A DNA stretch of 43,930 nt from Caldithrix abyssi (lineage in GTDB: Bacteria; Calditrichota; Calditrichia; Calditrichales; Calditrichaceae). Shown here one piece after another: positions 33,241-41,362 of the stretch. Each line of letters begins with the position of its first letter. The stretch's first letter is position 1. Below the pieces are notes generated by a model. The model worked only from the letters and a program-made list of their open reading frames with translations, did not search any database and was not told where the DNA came from. A program made the position numbers and the translations under genes. The stretch is taken from contig DRQG01000149.1 of the NCBI GenBank assembly GCA_011369465.1, positions 1 to 43,930 on the forward strand, given 5' to 3'.

Positions 33241-34914
33241 TTATTTTCGTTTAACTACCAACAGGGTAAAGTCATCTTCCAAATGGGCGCCGTCAATATG
33301 CGTGTTTACAGCTTTAATGACCTTACGCATCAGGTTTTCGGCAGTTTTATGCGGATTCTCAAGTAAAATTTTTTTGAGACGGTCTTCCCCGAATTCCTCT
33401 TCCTGCTCATTCATTGCCTCAACAAGGCCGTCCGTGTACATAAAGACCAAATCATCCGGTTGCAAATTCAGTTTACCTGTTTCGTACCGCCACGAGGTAA
33501 ATCCCAGGAACAAGCCGCCTTCCTTTAATTCTTTAACCGTACCGTCATGTCCTATAAACAGCGGCGGATTGTGCCCGGCGTTGATGTAAACAAAAGCAGC
33601 GTCTTTAGGATCATATACCGCTAAAAAGGCGGTGATATAGCGGTCTTCCGAAGTATTTTCCCTAATGCGTTCGTTCAGCTTAGAAGCAATGACGGTCAGA
33701 TCATCCACATATTCCAAATAAGCAATTAACGAAGCCTGCATGCTGGATACCAGCAACGCACCGGGCACGCCTTTGCCGGCAACATCGGCTACAATGAACA
33801 TAAATTTTCCATCTTTTAAGGGGATAACATCATAGAAATCACCACCTACTGCCTTACAGGGAATGTATGTGGCGGCCACATCAAGATTTTTAACAGGAGG
33901 AATCGTTTGGGGCAGCAAAAGATGCTGGATTTGCGAAGCAACTTCCAGTTCTTTATCCAACCGTTCTTTTTCCATAGCCGCCTGTAAAAGTTTTGTATTT
34001 TCTATGGCCAAAGCAGCCTGCGAGGCAAATGTAATCAAAATGTTTTTATCGTTTTCGTTAAACGGCTGACCGTCCATGCGGTTTAGAACCGTCATCACAC
34101 CGCTGGCGACTCCTTTGTGAACCAGCGGAACACAAAGATACGAACGCGTACGATAACCGCTGCGTTTATCAAAGGATGGGTCAAACCGTGGGTCGGCATA
34201 GGCATCCGGGATGAGGATGGCTTCGCTATGCTGGGCTACCCAGCCGGCTATCCCCTTGCCCAACGGCAAACGAAAGGGTTTCACCCCGTCGGATTTCGGG
34301 CCGAGAGCCACTTTAAATTCCAATTCTTTTCCGTCATCGACGAGGAGCATCAGCGAACCGGATTCTGCGTTGATGAGGTTCATACTCTTTTTAACAATAT
34401 AGGAGAGTAAACTGTCCAGGCTTTTGGCCGAATCGATTGCCCGGCTTATCTGATGGAGGGCGCCCAGTTCCGTGATCATTTGGTTGCTTTTTTGGGCATA
34501 ACGCTGCAATTCGTTTTCCAAACGAAAACCACGTATTTCGCTTTTGATGTAGTCATATATCAAAGCTATAAAAATATTACCTTCAGACAACAAAGTATCG
34601 CTTTTGAAACGCAATCCGAGATAAAATGCTTCGTTCCTGTATCTAATCGGAGCGGTAAAATAATGCAACCCAAAATCATCGAAGAGGGATTTAAGCGCCG
34701 CTTCGTCTGCCTCATCTTTCGACAGCCAGTTTTTGTTTCCGTCAGCCGGCCATTCGAAACGGCGGGACTTTTTTGCTTCCCCGGATTTATCTACCGGTAA
34801 CACAAGCCTGACCACATTGTCTTTTCCGCAACGGAACAGAAAAACCGTTCCGGCCCGGCTAATACTTTGCAACTGCGATAACTTTTGTTCGAGAAAGGTT
34901 TGTATTTCGCTCAT
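33241..34914 (-). CDS. GAF-containing SpoIIE/RsbU-type serine phosphatase
   Basis: 557 residues, cytosolic. An N-terminal region (1-160) of unknown type, a GAF domain (about 165-315: SYIVKKSMNLINAESGSLML; SYLCVPLVHKGVASGVM), a coiled linker (ELEVASQIQHLLLPQTIPP, typical of RsbU proteins), and a PP2C domain (about 350-555) with FMFIVADVAGKGVPGAL, FVYINAGHNPPL and DLVFMYTDGLVEAMN. It dephosphorylates STAS proteins; the next gene encodes one. First gene of a three-gene operon ending in the sugar phosphorylase. Confidence 0.93.
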   Translation of the reverse strand: MSEIQTFLEQKLSQLQSISRAGTVFLFRCGKDNVVRLVLPVDKSGEAKKSRRFEWPADGNKNWLSKDEADEAALKSLFDDFGLHYFTAPIRYRNEAFYLGLRFKSDTLLSEGNIFIALIYDYIKSEIRGFRLENELQRYAQKSNQMITELGALHQISRAIDSAKSLDSLLSYIVKKSMNLINAESGSLMLLVDDGKELEFKVALGPKSDGVKPFRLPLGKGIAGWVAQHSEAILIPDAYADPRFDPSFDKRSGYRTRSYLCVPLVHKGVASGVMTVLNRMDGQPFNENDKNILITFASQAALAIENTKLLQAAMEKERLDKELEVASQIQHLLLPQTIPPVKNLDVAATYIPCKAVGGDFYDVIPLKDGKFMFIVADVAGKGVPGALLVSSMQASLIAYLEYVDDLTVIASKLNERIRENTSEDRYITAFLAVYDPKDAAFVYINAGHNPPLFIGHDGTVKELKEGGLFLGFTSWRYETGKLNLQPDDLVFMYTDGLVEAMNEQEEEFGEDRLKKILLENPHKTAENLMRKVIKAVNTHIDGAHLEDDFTLLVVKRK

Positions 34915-34959
34915 ACTTTGTCCGTACTCTGTTAATCCGATAGCATCATCTCATGTTTT

Positions 34960-34985
34960 GATAAATTCTTTCAGTTAGATAAACT
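34960..34985 (+). repeat. Direct repeat, left copy
   Basis: Begins GATAAATTCTTTCAGTTAG; 23 of 26 bases match the copy at 35210-35235, the differences being at positions 12, 18 and 21. Confidence 0.7.
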
Positions 34986-35080
34986 CATTGCTGTCCAAAA
35001 TAAATTATTATAACAAATGCAGACATTGTTTTTTAAGGAGTTATAACAATAATTTTCTTCATTGTCTAATCTGCCCATCC

Positions 35081-35147
35081 GCCAACTCTCCCCCTTGGTC
35101 CCCCTCTCTTTTCGAAAGAGAGGGGGAATTAAAGGGGGTGAGTTGGC
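35081..35147. repeat. GC-rich palindromic hairpin repeat
   Basis: Outer arms GCCAACTC (35081-35088) and GAGTTGGC (35140-35147), with CCCCCTT and AAGGGGG inside them, then an inner perfect 12-bp stem CCCCCTCTCTTT (35100-35111) with AAAGAGAGGGGG (35115-35126). Very GC-rich against the AT-rich surroundings. It resembles the widely scattered C-run/G-run palindromes in intergenic regions of several bacterial phyla. Confidence 0.65.
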
Positions 35148-35209
35148 AATTTCTTCAATCAGAATAGTGTTATAATTTCTATTTTGGACAAGTATGACCG
35201 ATAACGGCA

Positions 35210-35235
35210 GATAAATTCTTCCAGTTTGACAAACT
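35210..35235 (+). repeat. Direct repeat, right copy
   Basis: Begins GATAAATTCTTCCAGTTTG; partner of 34960-34985, 250 bp downstream. Confidence 0.7.
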
Positions 35236-35293
35236 AAGTCCTAATCTGAGCGATTGTTTTTTTGGGTTTAATTAGGAAAGTGTCACTACAATC

Positions 35294-35309
35294 CCCCGAG
35301 TTGTCGGGA
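35294..35309. repeat. Short palindromic repeat, copy 1 (REP-like)
   Basis: On the minus strand TCCCGACAACTCGGGG, stem CCCGA/TCGGG with a 4-nt loop. It shares TCCCGACAA-x-TCGGG with 39133-39148. Confidence 0.5.
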
Positions 35310-35464
35310 TAGAACCACTTCCATAAAGATCGCTCGCCCCGAGAATTCGGCGCTGCTTTGACGTTCAAAAGCCGCTCAGTTCAGGTTACTTTATAGTTTT
35401 CCCTGGTATATCTTCGGAAGTTAGTTGAATTTATCCGAATATTCAATTCCATGTTCGATTTTGT

Positions 35465-36427
35465 CTAACCAAAATACACCGGTTTCATCGAAGAAAAGAT
35501 AGTATGCAAATCGGAATATTTTGCCTTCCAACCCAGCAATTTATAGGCAAGCTCGCTGCTGGCAATAAGATTTTCCGGATCGCCTGCCCGTCTGCCTACA
35601 ATTTTATAGGGAATTTTTTTACCGACTTCGGCTTCCGCTGCATGAATCACATCCAGAACCGAATGGCCTGAACCGGTACCGAGATTGACGATTAGGTTAT
35701 TATTTTCTTTCACAATATAGTCCATCGCTTTCAGGTGCGCATCGGCCAAATCATTTACATGAATATAATCGCGGATGCAGGTGCCGTCCGGCGTGTTATA
35801 ATCGTCGCCGTAAACCTGCAGTTCGTTGCGCAAACCGGCGGCAGCTTCCATAACCACCGGAGACAAATTGGCTGCATTTTTTTCCTTTCCCCTGATGCGG
35901 CCTTTCACATCGTAACCGGTAGCATTGAAATAGCGCAGCGCGGCATAATGCAATCCTTTTAAGCGGCTATACCAGGCCAGGTTCTCTTCAATTGCCAGTT
36001 TGGTGTAACCGTAATAATTGGTTGGATTCTTGGGGTGCTGTTCATCAATGGGCAGATACTCGGGGTTGCCGTACACTGCCGCCGAGGAAGAAAACACGAA
36101 TTTATCCACATTGTGATCCAGCATGGCATTTAACAGGTTAATTGTGCCGGCAATATTGTTTTCGGCAAATTTCTGGGGATGGATCATCGATTCGCCCGCC
36201 GCTTTCCAGGCGGCAAAATGAAACACCACATCCACTCCCTGCAAACCTTTATCCAGGTCGCTTCGGTTGCGCACATCGCCCTCGATCACGACAGACCGTT
36301 TATCGACGTTTTCTTGCCGGCCCAGGGAAAAATTATCCAGTATAATCACCTCATGGCCCTGATCGTTCAATTCGTGTACCACATGACTTCCGATGTATCC
36401 CGCGCCGCCGGTTACGAGAATTTTCAT
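35465..36427 (-). CDS. galE: UDP-glucose 4-epimerase
   Basis: 320 residues from the ATG at 36427, typical for GalE. The NAD-binding motif GGAGYIG is at 7-13, the catalytic Ser/Tyr/Lys at S114-S115 (SSSAAVYG), Y139 and K143 (YYGYTK). It interconverts UDP-glucose and UDP-galactose. A 28-codon extension to 36511 would overlap the upstream outer membrane gene, lacks family similarity and is rejected. The ATG has GCGGAAAGA just before it, a modest ribosome site. It follows the outer membrane protein gene by 38 nt, on the same strand. Confidence 0.94.
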   Translation of the reverse strand: MKILVTGGAGYIGSHVVHELNDQGHEVIILDNFSLGRQENVDKRSVVIEGDVRNRSDLDKGLQGVDVVFHFAAWKAAGESMIHPQKFAENNIAGTINLLNAMLDHNVDKFVFSSSAAVYGNPEYLPIDEQHPKNPTNYYGYTKLAIEENLAWYSRLKGLHYAALRYFNATGYDVKGRIRGKEKNAANLSPVVMEAAAGLRNELQVYGDDYNTPDGTCIRDYIHVNDLADAHLKAMDYIVKENNNLIVNLGTGSGHSVLDVIHAAEAEVGKKIPYKIVGRRAGDPENLIASSELAYKLLGWKAKYSDLHTIFSSMKPVYFG

Positions 36428-36465
36428 TCTTTCCGCCCTTCCATTAAGTAGATTTTCACATTTCT

Positions 36466-37692
36466 CTAAAAATACATAAGATACTGGATATTGCCTCCGC
36501 CAAATCCCCAAATACTGAATACATGGCTCAATGAAATTTGTACACGCGTATTGGGGGTTAATCGGATATCCCAGCCCAGTTTCACTTTTTCGATGTTCCC
36601 TTTTTCGGCAAATTTGTAGGTTTCATTACCCGAATTCGACTGCCAGTCGTAAAAGGATTCCATCACAGCCAGCTCAATACTGTTTTTGTCATTGATATGG
36701 TATTCGGCAAAAAGAGACGGCATAAGCTCCCGACGTCCGTAGTCAAACTCGACGGCGCCTTTAGCAATGGAGGCCTGCCAGACATAGCGCGCACCCACTC
36801 TCAGCGAAAAATCATCCGAAAAATAATATTTATATTCCAATCCAACGGTTGTAATACGATTATCGTAACTTTTACTGTCCGGCGCATTGCGGTAGGTTTG
36901 AGACGTAAAAAAACGGTAGTGATAAGCGGTTAAATAAAGCGGCAGCCGCTCTCTATCTCCATAGTATATGCGCACAGTAATTTCTGCGTTTCTGCCCTTT
37001 TCAGCGGAAAGCAGGGGTTCCTTCTCTATGTTATTGAATTGTTTGCCGTATTCACTGCCCCAATAGCCTTCGCTAAAAAACCAGACTTTGCCGATGTTTT
37101 GCCGGAATTGCCAAAACAGCGCCAGAGGCGAGTTGGTGTATTCCCCTTTTTGCGGATTTTTTTCCTGCCATAGAAAGTCGTCCCATTGGGCGGCCAGACG
37201 GATGTATCGCCGGCGATCTTCATCTGCATAAACCACACCGAGACGGGCATCGATATATTCTTTATTAAAATAGGGGTTAAATTGCACAAAAAACCCGAGA
37301 CCGGAAACCACATTCTGTTCCAATCCCAAATACAGGTTTTTTTTCTCCCGATTAACCCAATGACTGCGGTACCAGTCCATATCGGCCTGGAAGTACGTTC
37401 CGTCGGCGATTTTTTCATTCATCATCAGGCGGGCATTAATCAACAGATCGTGAATTTCCACACTGCCAAAACTGAATTTAAGGGCGGACTCCCTCAATAG
37501 ATTTTCGTCCCAAACAAACCACCAATGCGGGTTCAGTTCATAATTAACCAGCGTATGCAGGAAAAGCAGTTTATCCTTTTTGCCCTCGTCATAAAACCAG
37601 TCGTCTTCCCGGCAATAGGCCGACGGAACAAGCAAAACCAGAATAAATAACGCGGCGGCAAATCTGTTGCCTTGTGTAAAAGAATAGGTCAT
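36466..37692 (-). CDS. Outer membrane beta-barrel protein (unknown function)
   Basis: 408 residues. Signal peptide about 1-27 (FAAALFILVLLVPSAYC; the Cys at its end could be a lipobox-like residue but the context is poor). The rest alternates aromatic and polar strands (ITTVGLEYKYYF, SLRVGARYVWQA) and ends in phenylalanine (YLMYF). No catalytic motif stands out. It is 38 nt upstream of galE. The gene could encode a porin-like or structural barrel protein; no family recognised. Confidence 0.72.
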   Translation of the reverse strand: MTYSFTQGNRFAAALFILVLLVPSAYCREDDWFYDEGKKDKLLFLHTLVNYELNPHWWFVWDENLLRESALKFSFGSVEIHDLLINARLMMNEKIADGTYFQADMDWYRSHWVNREKKNLYLGLEQNVVSGLGFFVQFNPYFNKEYIDARLGVVYADEDRRRYIRLAAQWDDFLWQEKNPQKGEYTNSPLALFWQFRQNIGKVWFFSEGYWGSEYGKQFNNIEKEPLLSAEKGRNAEITVRIYYGDRERLPLYLTAYHYRFFTSQTYRNAPDSKSYDNRITTVGLEYKYYFSDDFSLRVGARYVWQASIAKGAVEFDYGRRELMPSLFAEYHINDKNSIELAVMESFYDWQSNSGNETYKFAEKGNIEKVKLGWDIRLTPNTRVQISLSHVFSIWGFGGGNIQYLMYF

Positions 37693-37836
37693 CTCTTTTA
37701 ATCTAAAAAAGTTAGCAGTTTTTTGAAAATTAAAACAAAAGTTCCGTGGAAGATAGTTATTGGACCCAAACGGTTTAGCTTTGATTTATATTTCCGCCGG
37801 TTTTCGTTTTCATCCGGTATTTGAATTTCAAACAAA

Positions 37837-37868
37837 GAGAGCCGCTCATTAATTAGTCATCGGCTCTC
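37837..37868 (-). terminator. Terminator hairpin over the hydrolase stop
   Basis: GAGAGCCG (37837-37844) pairs with CGGCTCTC (37861-37868). On the minus strand the 16-nt loop contains the TGA stop of the hydrolase gene (37857-37859), and TTTGTTTG follows the stem. A terminator of moderate strength. Confidence 0.5.
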
Positions 37869-38828
37869 ATCGTTACCGGATTCGGGCCGTAGAAAATTAC
37901 TCACAATTTCGGCCATTTGTTCTGTTTGAAGATACCCATAGGCTTTATGCGGATTTTTCTGTCCGTTTATTTCATATTCATTTTTAACCGTGACGTCAAC
38001 TATTTTCACGCCTTTGGAATTTGGTGCAAAATCGTCGGCCAATGTATAGTTAATTGTAACATTATCTCGTAAATCGGCTAAATTATACCAACAACAGCCC
38101 ACCGTTTCCGGTACCCGTAGCCTGTGTTTGTCATCCAGATTAAATTTATGTTCTTTTGCAATGCGTTCCATGATCAACGGCAACCCCAAAGGGGAACCGA
38201 TGGTAACAAATGTATGAATGCGCAGCTTGAATTCGCTCGTGGTCAGAACATCATAAGCAATGATGGAACCCATGGAGTGGGCAATTAAAAGGATATCGTC
38301 GTGCCGATGTTTTTTTAACAATTTTAATAAACGATTTTGAATGGCCTTACGGGTGAGGACGATCTCGTATCCTTCTATTACCTGAGCATCTGAAAAATAA
38401 ACATATAAATCATTAAAGCGTTTTTTTACAAAATTGCTCGACCAACTGACTAACCGGCTGGCGAATCTTCGCGAAAAATAAAGATTATCCAATACATATT
38501 CAAACAGATCAAGAAGTTTTTTACGCAAAATACCGGACGAGGTTTTGGCTGCCTGTGTTTTTTCCAACGGTACATAAGGATCGTTCAGGTACAAGGGAGA
38601 ATTTTTATCTTTTGTCTTTCTTCTTAATGGGTGGGGATGAAGTATATCCGCCCAATAGGTCAATTCAAAATGAAAGGATAAATCATTTATTCCCTTTCTG
38701 CGCAATCCGTCTTTAATAGAGCGTATCCACCAGCGACGCAATATCTTTTCAGGCGGTTTATTATCGAGGCCGTGAATGCCAATAATAATTTTTTCTTTTT
38801 TACCTGCGAACCAGTTAAAAATACGCAT
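37857..38828 (-). CDS. Lipase-like alpha/beta hydrolase
   Basis: 323 residues, no signal peptide. The hydrolase core is visible: IIIGIHGLDNKPP (oxyanion region), the nucleophile motif LIAHSMGSIIAYD with S185, and a GxSxG-like form AHSMGS. The sequence between (about 60-170) is a long basic helical insert. It resembles PGAP1-like or triacylglycerol-lipase-type cytosolic hydrolases; substrate unknown. It starts 77 bp from the divergent rpmB gene, and its stop codon lies in a terminator loop. Confidence 0.78.
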   Translation of the reverse strand: MRIFNWFAGKKEKIIIGIHGLDNKPPEKILRRWWIRSIKDGLRRKGINDLSFHFELTYWADILHPHPLRRKTKDKNSPLYLNDPYVPLEKTQAAKTSSGILRKKLLDLFEYVLDNLYFSRRFASRLVSWSSNFVKKRFNDLYVYFSDAQVIEGYEIVLTRKAIQNRLLKLLKKHRHDDILLIAHSMGSIIAYDVLTTSEFKLRIHTFVTIGSPLGLPLIMERIAKEHKFNLDDKHRLRVPETVGCCWYNLADLRDNVTINYTLADDFAPNSKGVKIVDVTVKNEYEINGQKNPHKAYGYLQTEQMAEIVSNFLRPESGNDESR

Positions 38829-38905
38829 GAATATTTGATTTTTCCTTATGATCTGTTTAAATTAAATGTTTTGTAATTATTTAACTGATTTAAGGAGCAG
38901 TAAAA

Positions 38906-39103
38906 ATGGCAATGGTTTGCGAGATTTGCGGAAAAAAACCGATGACCGGCAACAATGTGAGTCATGCTCATAATAAAACAAAGCGGCGCTTTATGCCCAA
39001 TTTACAGAAGATTCGCGTTCAAACAGAACATGGCGTTAAACGTATGCGCGTTTGCACCAGTTGCATTCAGGCTAATAAAATTCAGAAGCCTGCCATCGCT
39101 TAG
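38906..39103 (+). CDS. rpmB: 50S ribosomal protein L28
   Basis: 65 residues. [20 protein letters not shown] is the standard L28 N-terminus; it ends with [20 protein letters not shown]. Four cysteines in two CxxC pairs (CEIC, CTSC) show the zinc-binding form. Ribosome site AAGGAG eight nt before ATG. Monocistronic, between a divergent hydrolase gene and a convergent GWxTD gene, with a clear terminator at 39207-39233. Confidence 0.97.
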   Translation: MAMVCEICGKKPMTGNNVSHAHNKTKRRFMPNLQKIRVQTEHGVKRMRVCTSCIQANKIQKPAIA

Positions 39104-39132
39104 CAGTCTACTGCATTTTTTGAAGGCTTCGA

Positions 39133-39148
39133 TCCCGACAAGTCGGGA
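39133..39148. repeat. Short palindromic repeat, copy 2 (REP-like)
   Basis: TCCCGACAAGTCGGGA, a perfect 6-bp stem with loop CAAG, 30 nt after rpmB. Shares its core with 35294-35309. Confidence 0.55.
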
Positions 39149-39206
39149 CTCAGTAGTTGTTTTCTCGTTGCCTTCGAAAAGCACATTTTAAATTTTGAAT
39201 CGTTAG

Positions 39207-39233
39207 AAAACCGGTTATATGCCGGTTTTTTTT
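39207..39233 (+). terminator. Rho-independent terminator of rpmB (bidirectional)
   Basis: AAAACCGG (39207-39214) pairs with CCGGTTTT (39222-39229), then more T to 39233. Minus-strand reading ends in CCGGTTTTCT. It may also end the GWxTD gene, whose stop codon (39232) overlaps its edge. Confidence 0.8.
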
Positions 39234-40518
39234 ATCTGTATTCCATATCCAAATAGTCCGGGTGTAGCTGATAATCACCGAAGCCTGTCCGGTCCACAAA
39301 CACAAAGACCTTGCGCAGGCTATAATAACGCCAGACCACATAGGGTTTGGAATTCATATCGAATGGGTGCCGCTCAATATCATCAGGGAACCCGAACTTG
39401 ATCAAGATTCGTCCCCGATCCGTCAACCAGCCTTCCAGCCCCATGGCCGAAAAATTACGATTGGCAAAATTGACCCGCTTATAATATTCGTTTTTCAATT
39501 CATTCACAGCCGTGCTAGGGTCCGGATCACGTGCCGCCCAAAAGCGTTTAAAAAAGGCCTGTTTTTCCGGCAGGCTGGCTTCCAGATATTTTTCCAACGT
39601 GTCTTCTTCCAGAATATATGTCATCTGGCGCAGAGCTTTGTCGATATCTTCATCCGTATACGGTACTTCCGACCAGTAAAAGGAGAAGAATTTGGAAGTT
39701 TCCGTACTGAAGTCATCCATCTGAGCTACCACGATAAGCCGGTATTTATTCCTTTTCAGCTTCGAACGATCAATCCGGAACAGATGCGAACTTACTTTGG
39801 AATCCACCTGCACCACAACCGTAGTGTCCCAGGCAATTTCCTCTTCTTCATCTTCCATTTTATAAGTAATGGAAACTTTTGCCGGAACTTCCTTGCAATA
39901 TAAACTATAATTGATGTAAAAATACCCTTTGCGAAGCGTAAAATTATTACCGAAGGTTGGATCCATTTCGACTATCGTATTGGCAGAATCGACCACCACA
40001 TCCTTTAAAAACATTATGGCGCCCAATTTAAGCCGGCTGTCTTTATATTCCTGCAAATGGAGCTGTATTTTACGTTGAATCGATTTATTGGAATGTAAAT
40101 CCGTGGAACGGGCCAACAGGGTGTACTCACCGGAAGGAACCGATAACTGGGCTTGCATAATAAATTGCTCGTCTCTGCTATTGGTGAGTTTAAAATCTTT
40201 TACATTGATTTTTTTGTCCAGCGTCGTGTTGGATACGGCACGGTTATTTTCATCATAAACGGCCAGGAGTAGCTCTATTTCGCCGTCATACCCCGACGTA
40301 TCGCTTTTTATAAAATCAATATCGTCATACAGGAACTGAGCCAGTATGAGTAACTTGTGGCCGTAATTGGTTTCGTCAAATTGATTTTGGACAATCAGTT
40401 CAAAATAGGGACTGCCAATGCCGCTTTGCGGAGCTTTTTCGTAATACTGGGCAAAAAGGTTCCGGATAATAAAAACCAGCAGGATAAATATTATTTTAAT
40501 GATAATTTTTACCGGCAT
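39232..40518 (-). CDS. GWxTD domain-containing exported protein
   Basis: 428 residues. A signal peptide at 1-24 (KIIIKIIFILLVFIIRNLFA, cleavage before Q). Two beta-rich regions (about 30-130 and 160-270) precede the C-terminal GWxTD domain (about 285-428), with the motif LEGWLTDRGRILIKFGFPDD. This domain is common in Calditrichota, KSB1, Ignavibacteria and relatives, and has no defined function. A periplasmic or outer membrane-side location is inferred from the signal peptide. Ribosome site GGGAG about 10 nt before ATG. Convergent with rpmB. Confidence 0.88.
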   Translation of the reverse strand: MPVKIIIKIIFILLVFIIRNLFAQYYEKAPQSGIGSPYFELIVQNQFDETNYGHKLLILAQFLYDDIDFIKSDTSGYDGEIELLLAVYDENNRAVSNTTLDKKINVKDFKLTNSRDEQFIMQAQLSVPSGEYTLLARSTDLHSNKSIQRKIQLHLQEYKDSRLKLGAIMFLKDVVVDSANTIVEMDPTFGNNFTLRKGYFYINYSLYCKEVPAKVSITYKMEDEEEEIAWDTTVVVQVDSKVSSHLFRIDRSKLKRNKYRLIVVAQMDDFSTETSKFFSFYWSEVPYTDEDIDKALRQMTYILEEDTLEKYLEASLPEKQAFFKRFWAARDPDPSTAVNELKNEYYKRVNFANRNFSAMGLEGWLTDRGRILIKFGFPDDIERHPFDMNSKPYVVWRYYSLRKVFVFVDRTGFGDYQLHPDYLDMEYR

Positions 40519-40616
40519 GGAGCGGCTCTCCCGATTATTTGTTAATAAGTTAGAAACAATTCCTCTCGATGCAAGCGAAATACATTAATTTTATTAACAA
40601 TGCATGTCCGTTTAAT

Positions 40617-41303
40617 CTACTTTTTTGCCCAATCCACGGCAGGCTTTACCCATTGCGGATAGGGGCGGTATAAAAATCCGTGTCCCAGGCCAAGGTTTAA
40701 CTCTATTTCCTTATATTCTTTTAAGCCCTTGCTTCGCAATGTCTTCATATACGGCTGGCAACTGCCGGCGATCCCATCCGAACGATCATGTATATAGAGC
40801 ACTCTTCCCCATATTTGAATATTGTTTGTTTCCCAGTAAGAAGCCATCGAAGGATTGCATATTGCCAGAATAATAAAATGTACCTGTTCATTTTTCAGTA
40901 AACCGGAAACGAAAACAGCAATGGCAGCTCCTTTGGAAGCACCGAGTACGGATATATTGGCCGGATTGATGCCCTTCCGCAACAGCGTGTCTATTTGGGA
41001 AACGACCTTCTTTGCATATTCGAGTGGGTTGGTGTTCTTTTTACGCGCTTCGCTGATCACTGTAAAGCCACTATCGGCAAAGGTTTTCAGTATTTTTCCG
41101 TATTCATATATACCAAAACGCGGATGGGCCGGTCGTGTTCCTTTTTCTTCAATGATTCTTCCATGCAGATAGAACAGATATTTTTTTGTGCTGTCCACCT
41201 TAGACGGTATATTGCTGTATATTTCCTGACCATTCAACAGGCTAACCGGAAACAAAACCATGATGATGACACTTAATATTCGGGAATAAAGACGAAAAGT
41301 CAT
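40617..41303 (-). CDS. Secreted alpha/beta hydrolase
   Basis: 228 residues. Signal peptide about 1-25 (ILSVIIMVLFPVSLLNGQ). The hydrolase features are KYLFYLHGRIIEE (HG oxyanion motif), the nucleophile elbow ISVLGASKGAAIAVF (GASKG in place of GxSxG with Lys next to Ser), YIHDRSDGIAG (acid loop) and LGLGHGFLYRPYP with the likely catalytic His. It is small and resembles dienelactone-hydrolase-like esterases without their known Cys. Substrate unknown. AAGGA seven nt before ATG. 98 bp upstream of the GWxTD start, perhaps on its own transcript. Confidence 0.78.
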   Translation of the reverse strand: MTFRLYSRILSVIIMVLFPVSLLNGQEIYSNIPSKVDSTKKYLFYLHGRIIEEKGTRPAHPRFGIYEYGKILKTFADSGFTVISEARKKNTNPLEYAKKVVSQIDTLLRKGINPANISVLGASKGAAIAVFVSGLLKNEQVHFIILAICNPSMASYWETNNIQIWGRVLYIHDRSDGIAGSCQPYMKTLRSKGLKEYKEIELNLGLGHGFLYRPYPQWVKPAVDWAKK

Positions 41304-41362
41304 AATCTATCCTTTTAATTTTTATGGATATCGTAAAATGTATGTGCGGATCTTTTTTTAAA

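Larger units (their letters stand above)
34960..35235. mobile_element. Candidate non-autonomous element (MITE-like) with flanking direct repeats
   Basis: A 26-bp direct repeat (34960-34985 and 35210-35235, 23 of 26 identical) flanks a unit that itself has an outer inverted repeat (34992-35014 with 35169-35190) and an inner GC-rich hairpin (35081-35147). There is no ORF inside. The nested symmetry fits a MITE or a repeat landing inside another repeat. The family is not recognised. Confidence 0.45.
34915..35464. other. 550-bp intergenic region with nested repeats
   Basis: Between the RsbU-type gene start and the galE stop, no gene is supported. It contains the direct repeats, the inverted repeats and the GC-rich hairpin listed separately, plus a small palindrome near 35295. 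The RsbU-type promoter must lie at its left end. Confidence 0.6.

Noticed and set aside
36428-36511. N-terminal extension of GalE
   Set aside because: It would overlap the end of the outer membrane protein gene, and the GalE fold begins at the ATG at 36427.
39367-39903. 178-codon plus-strand frame opposite the GWxTD gene
   Set aside because: Antisense shadow; no domain and no ribosome site, while the opposite strand has signal peptide and GWxTD motif.
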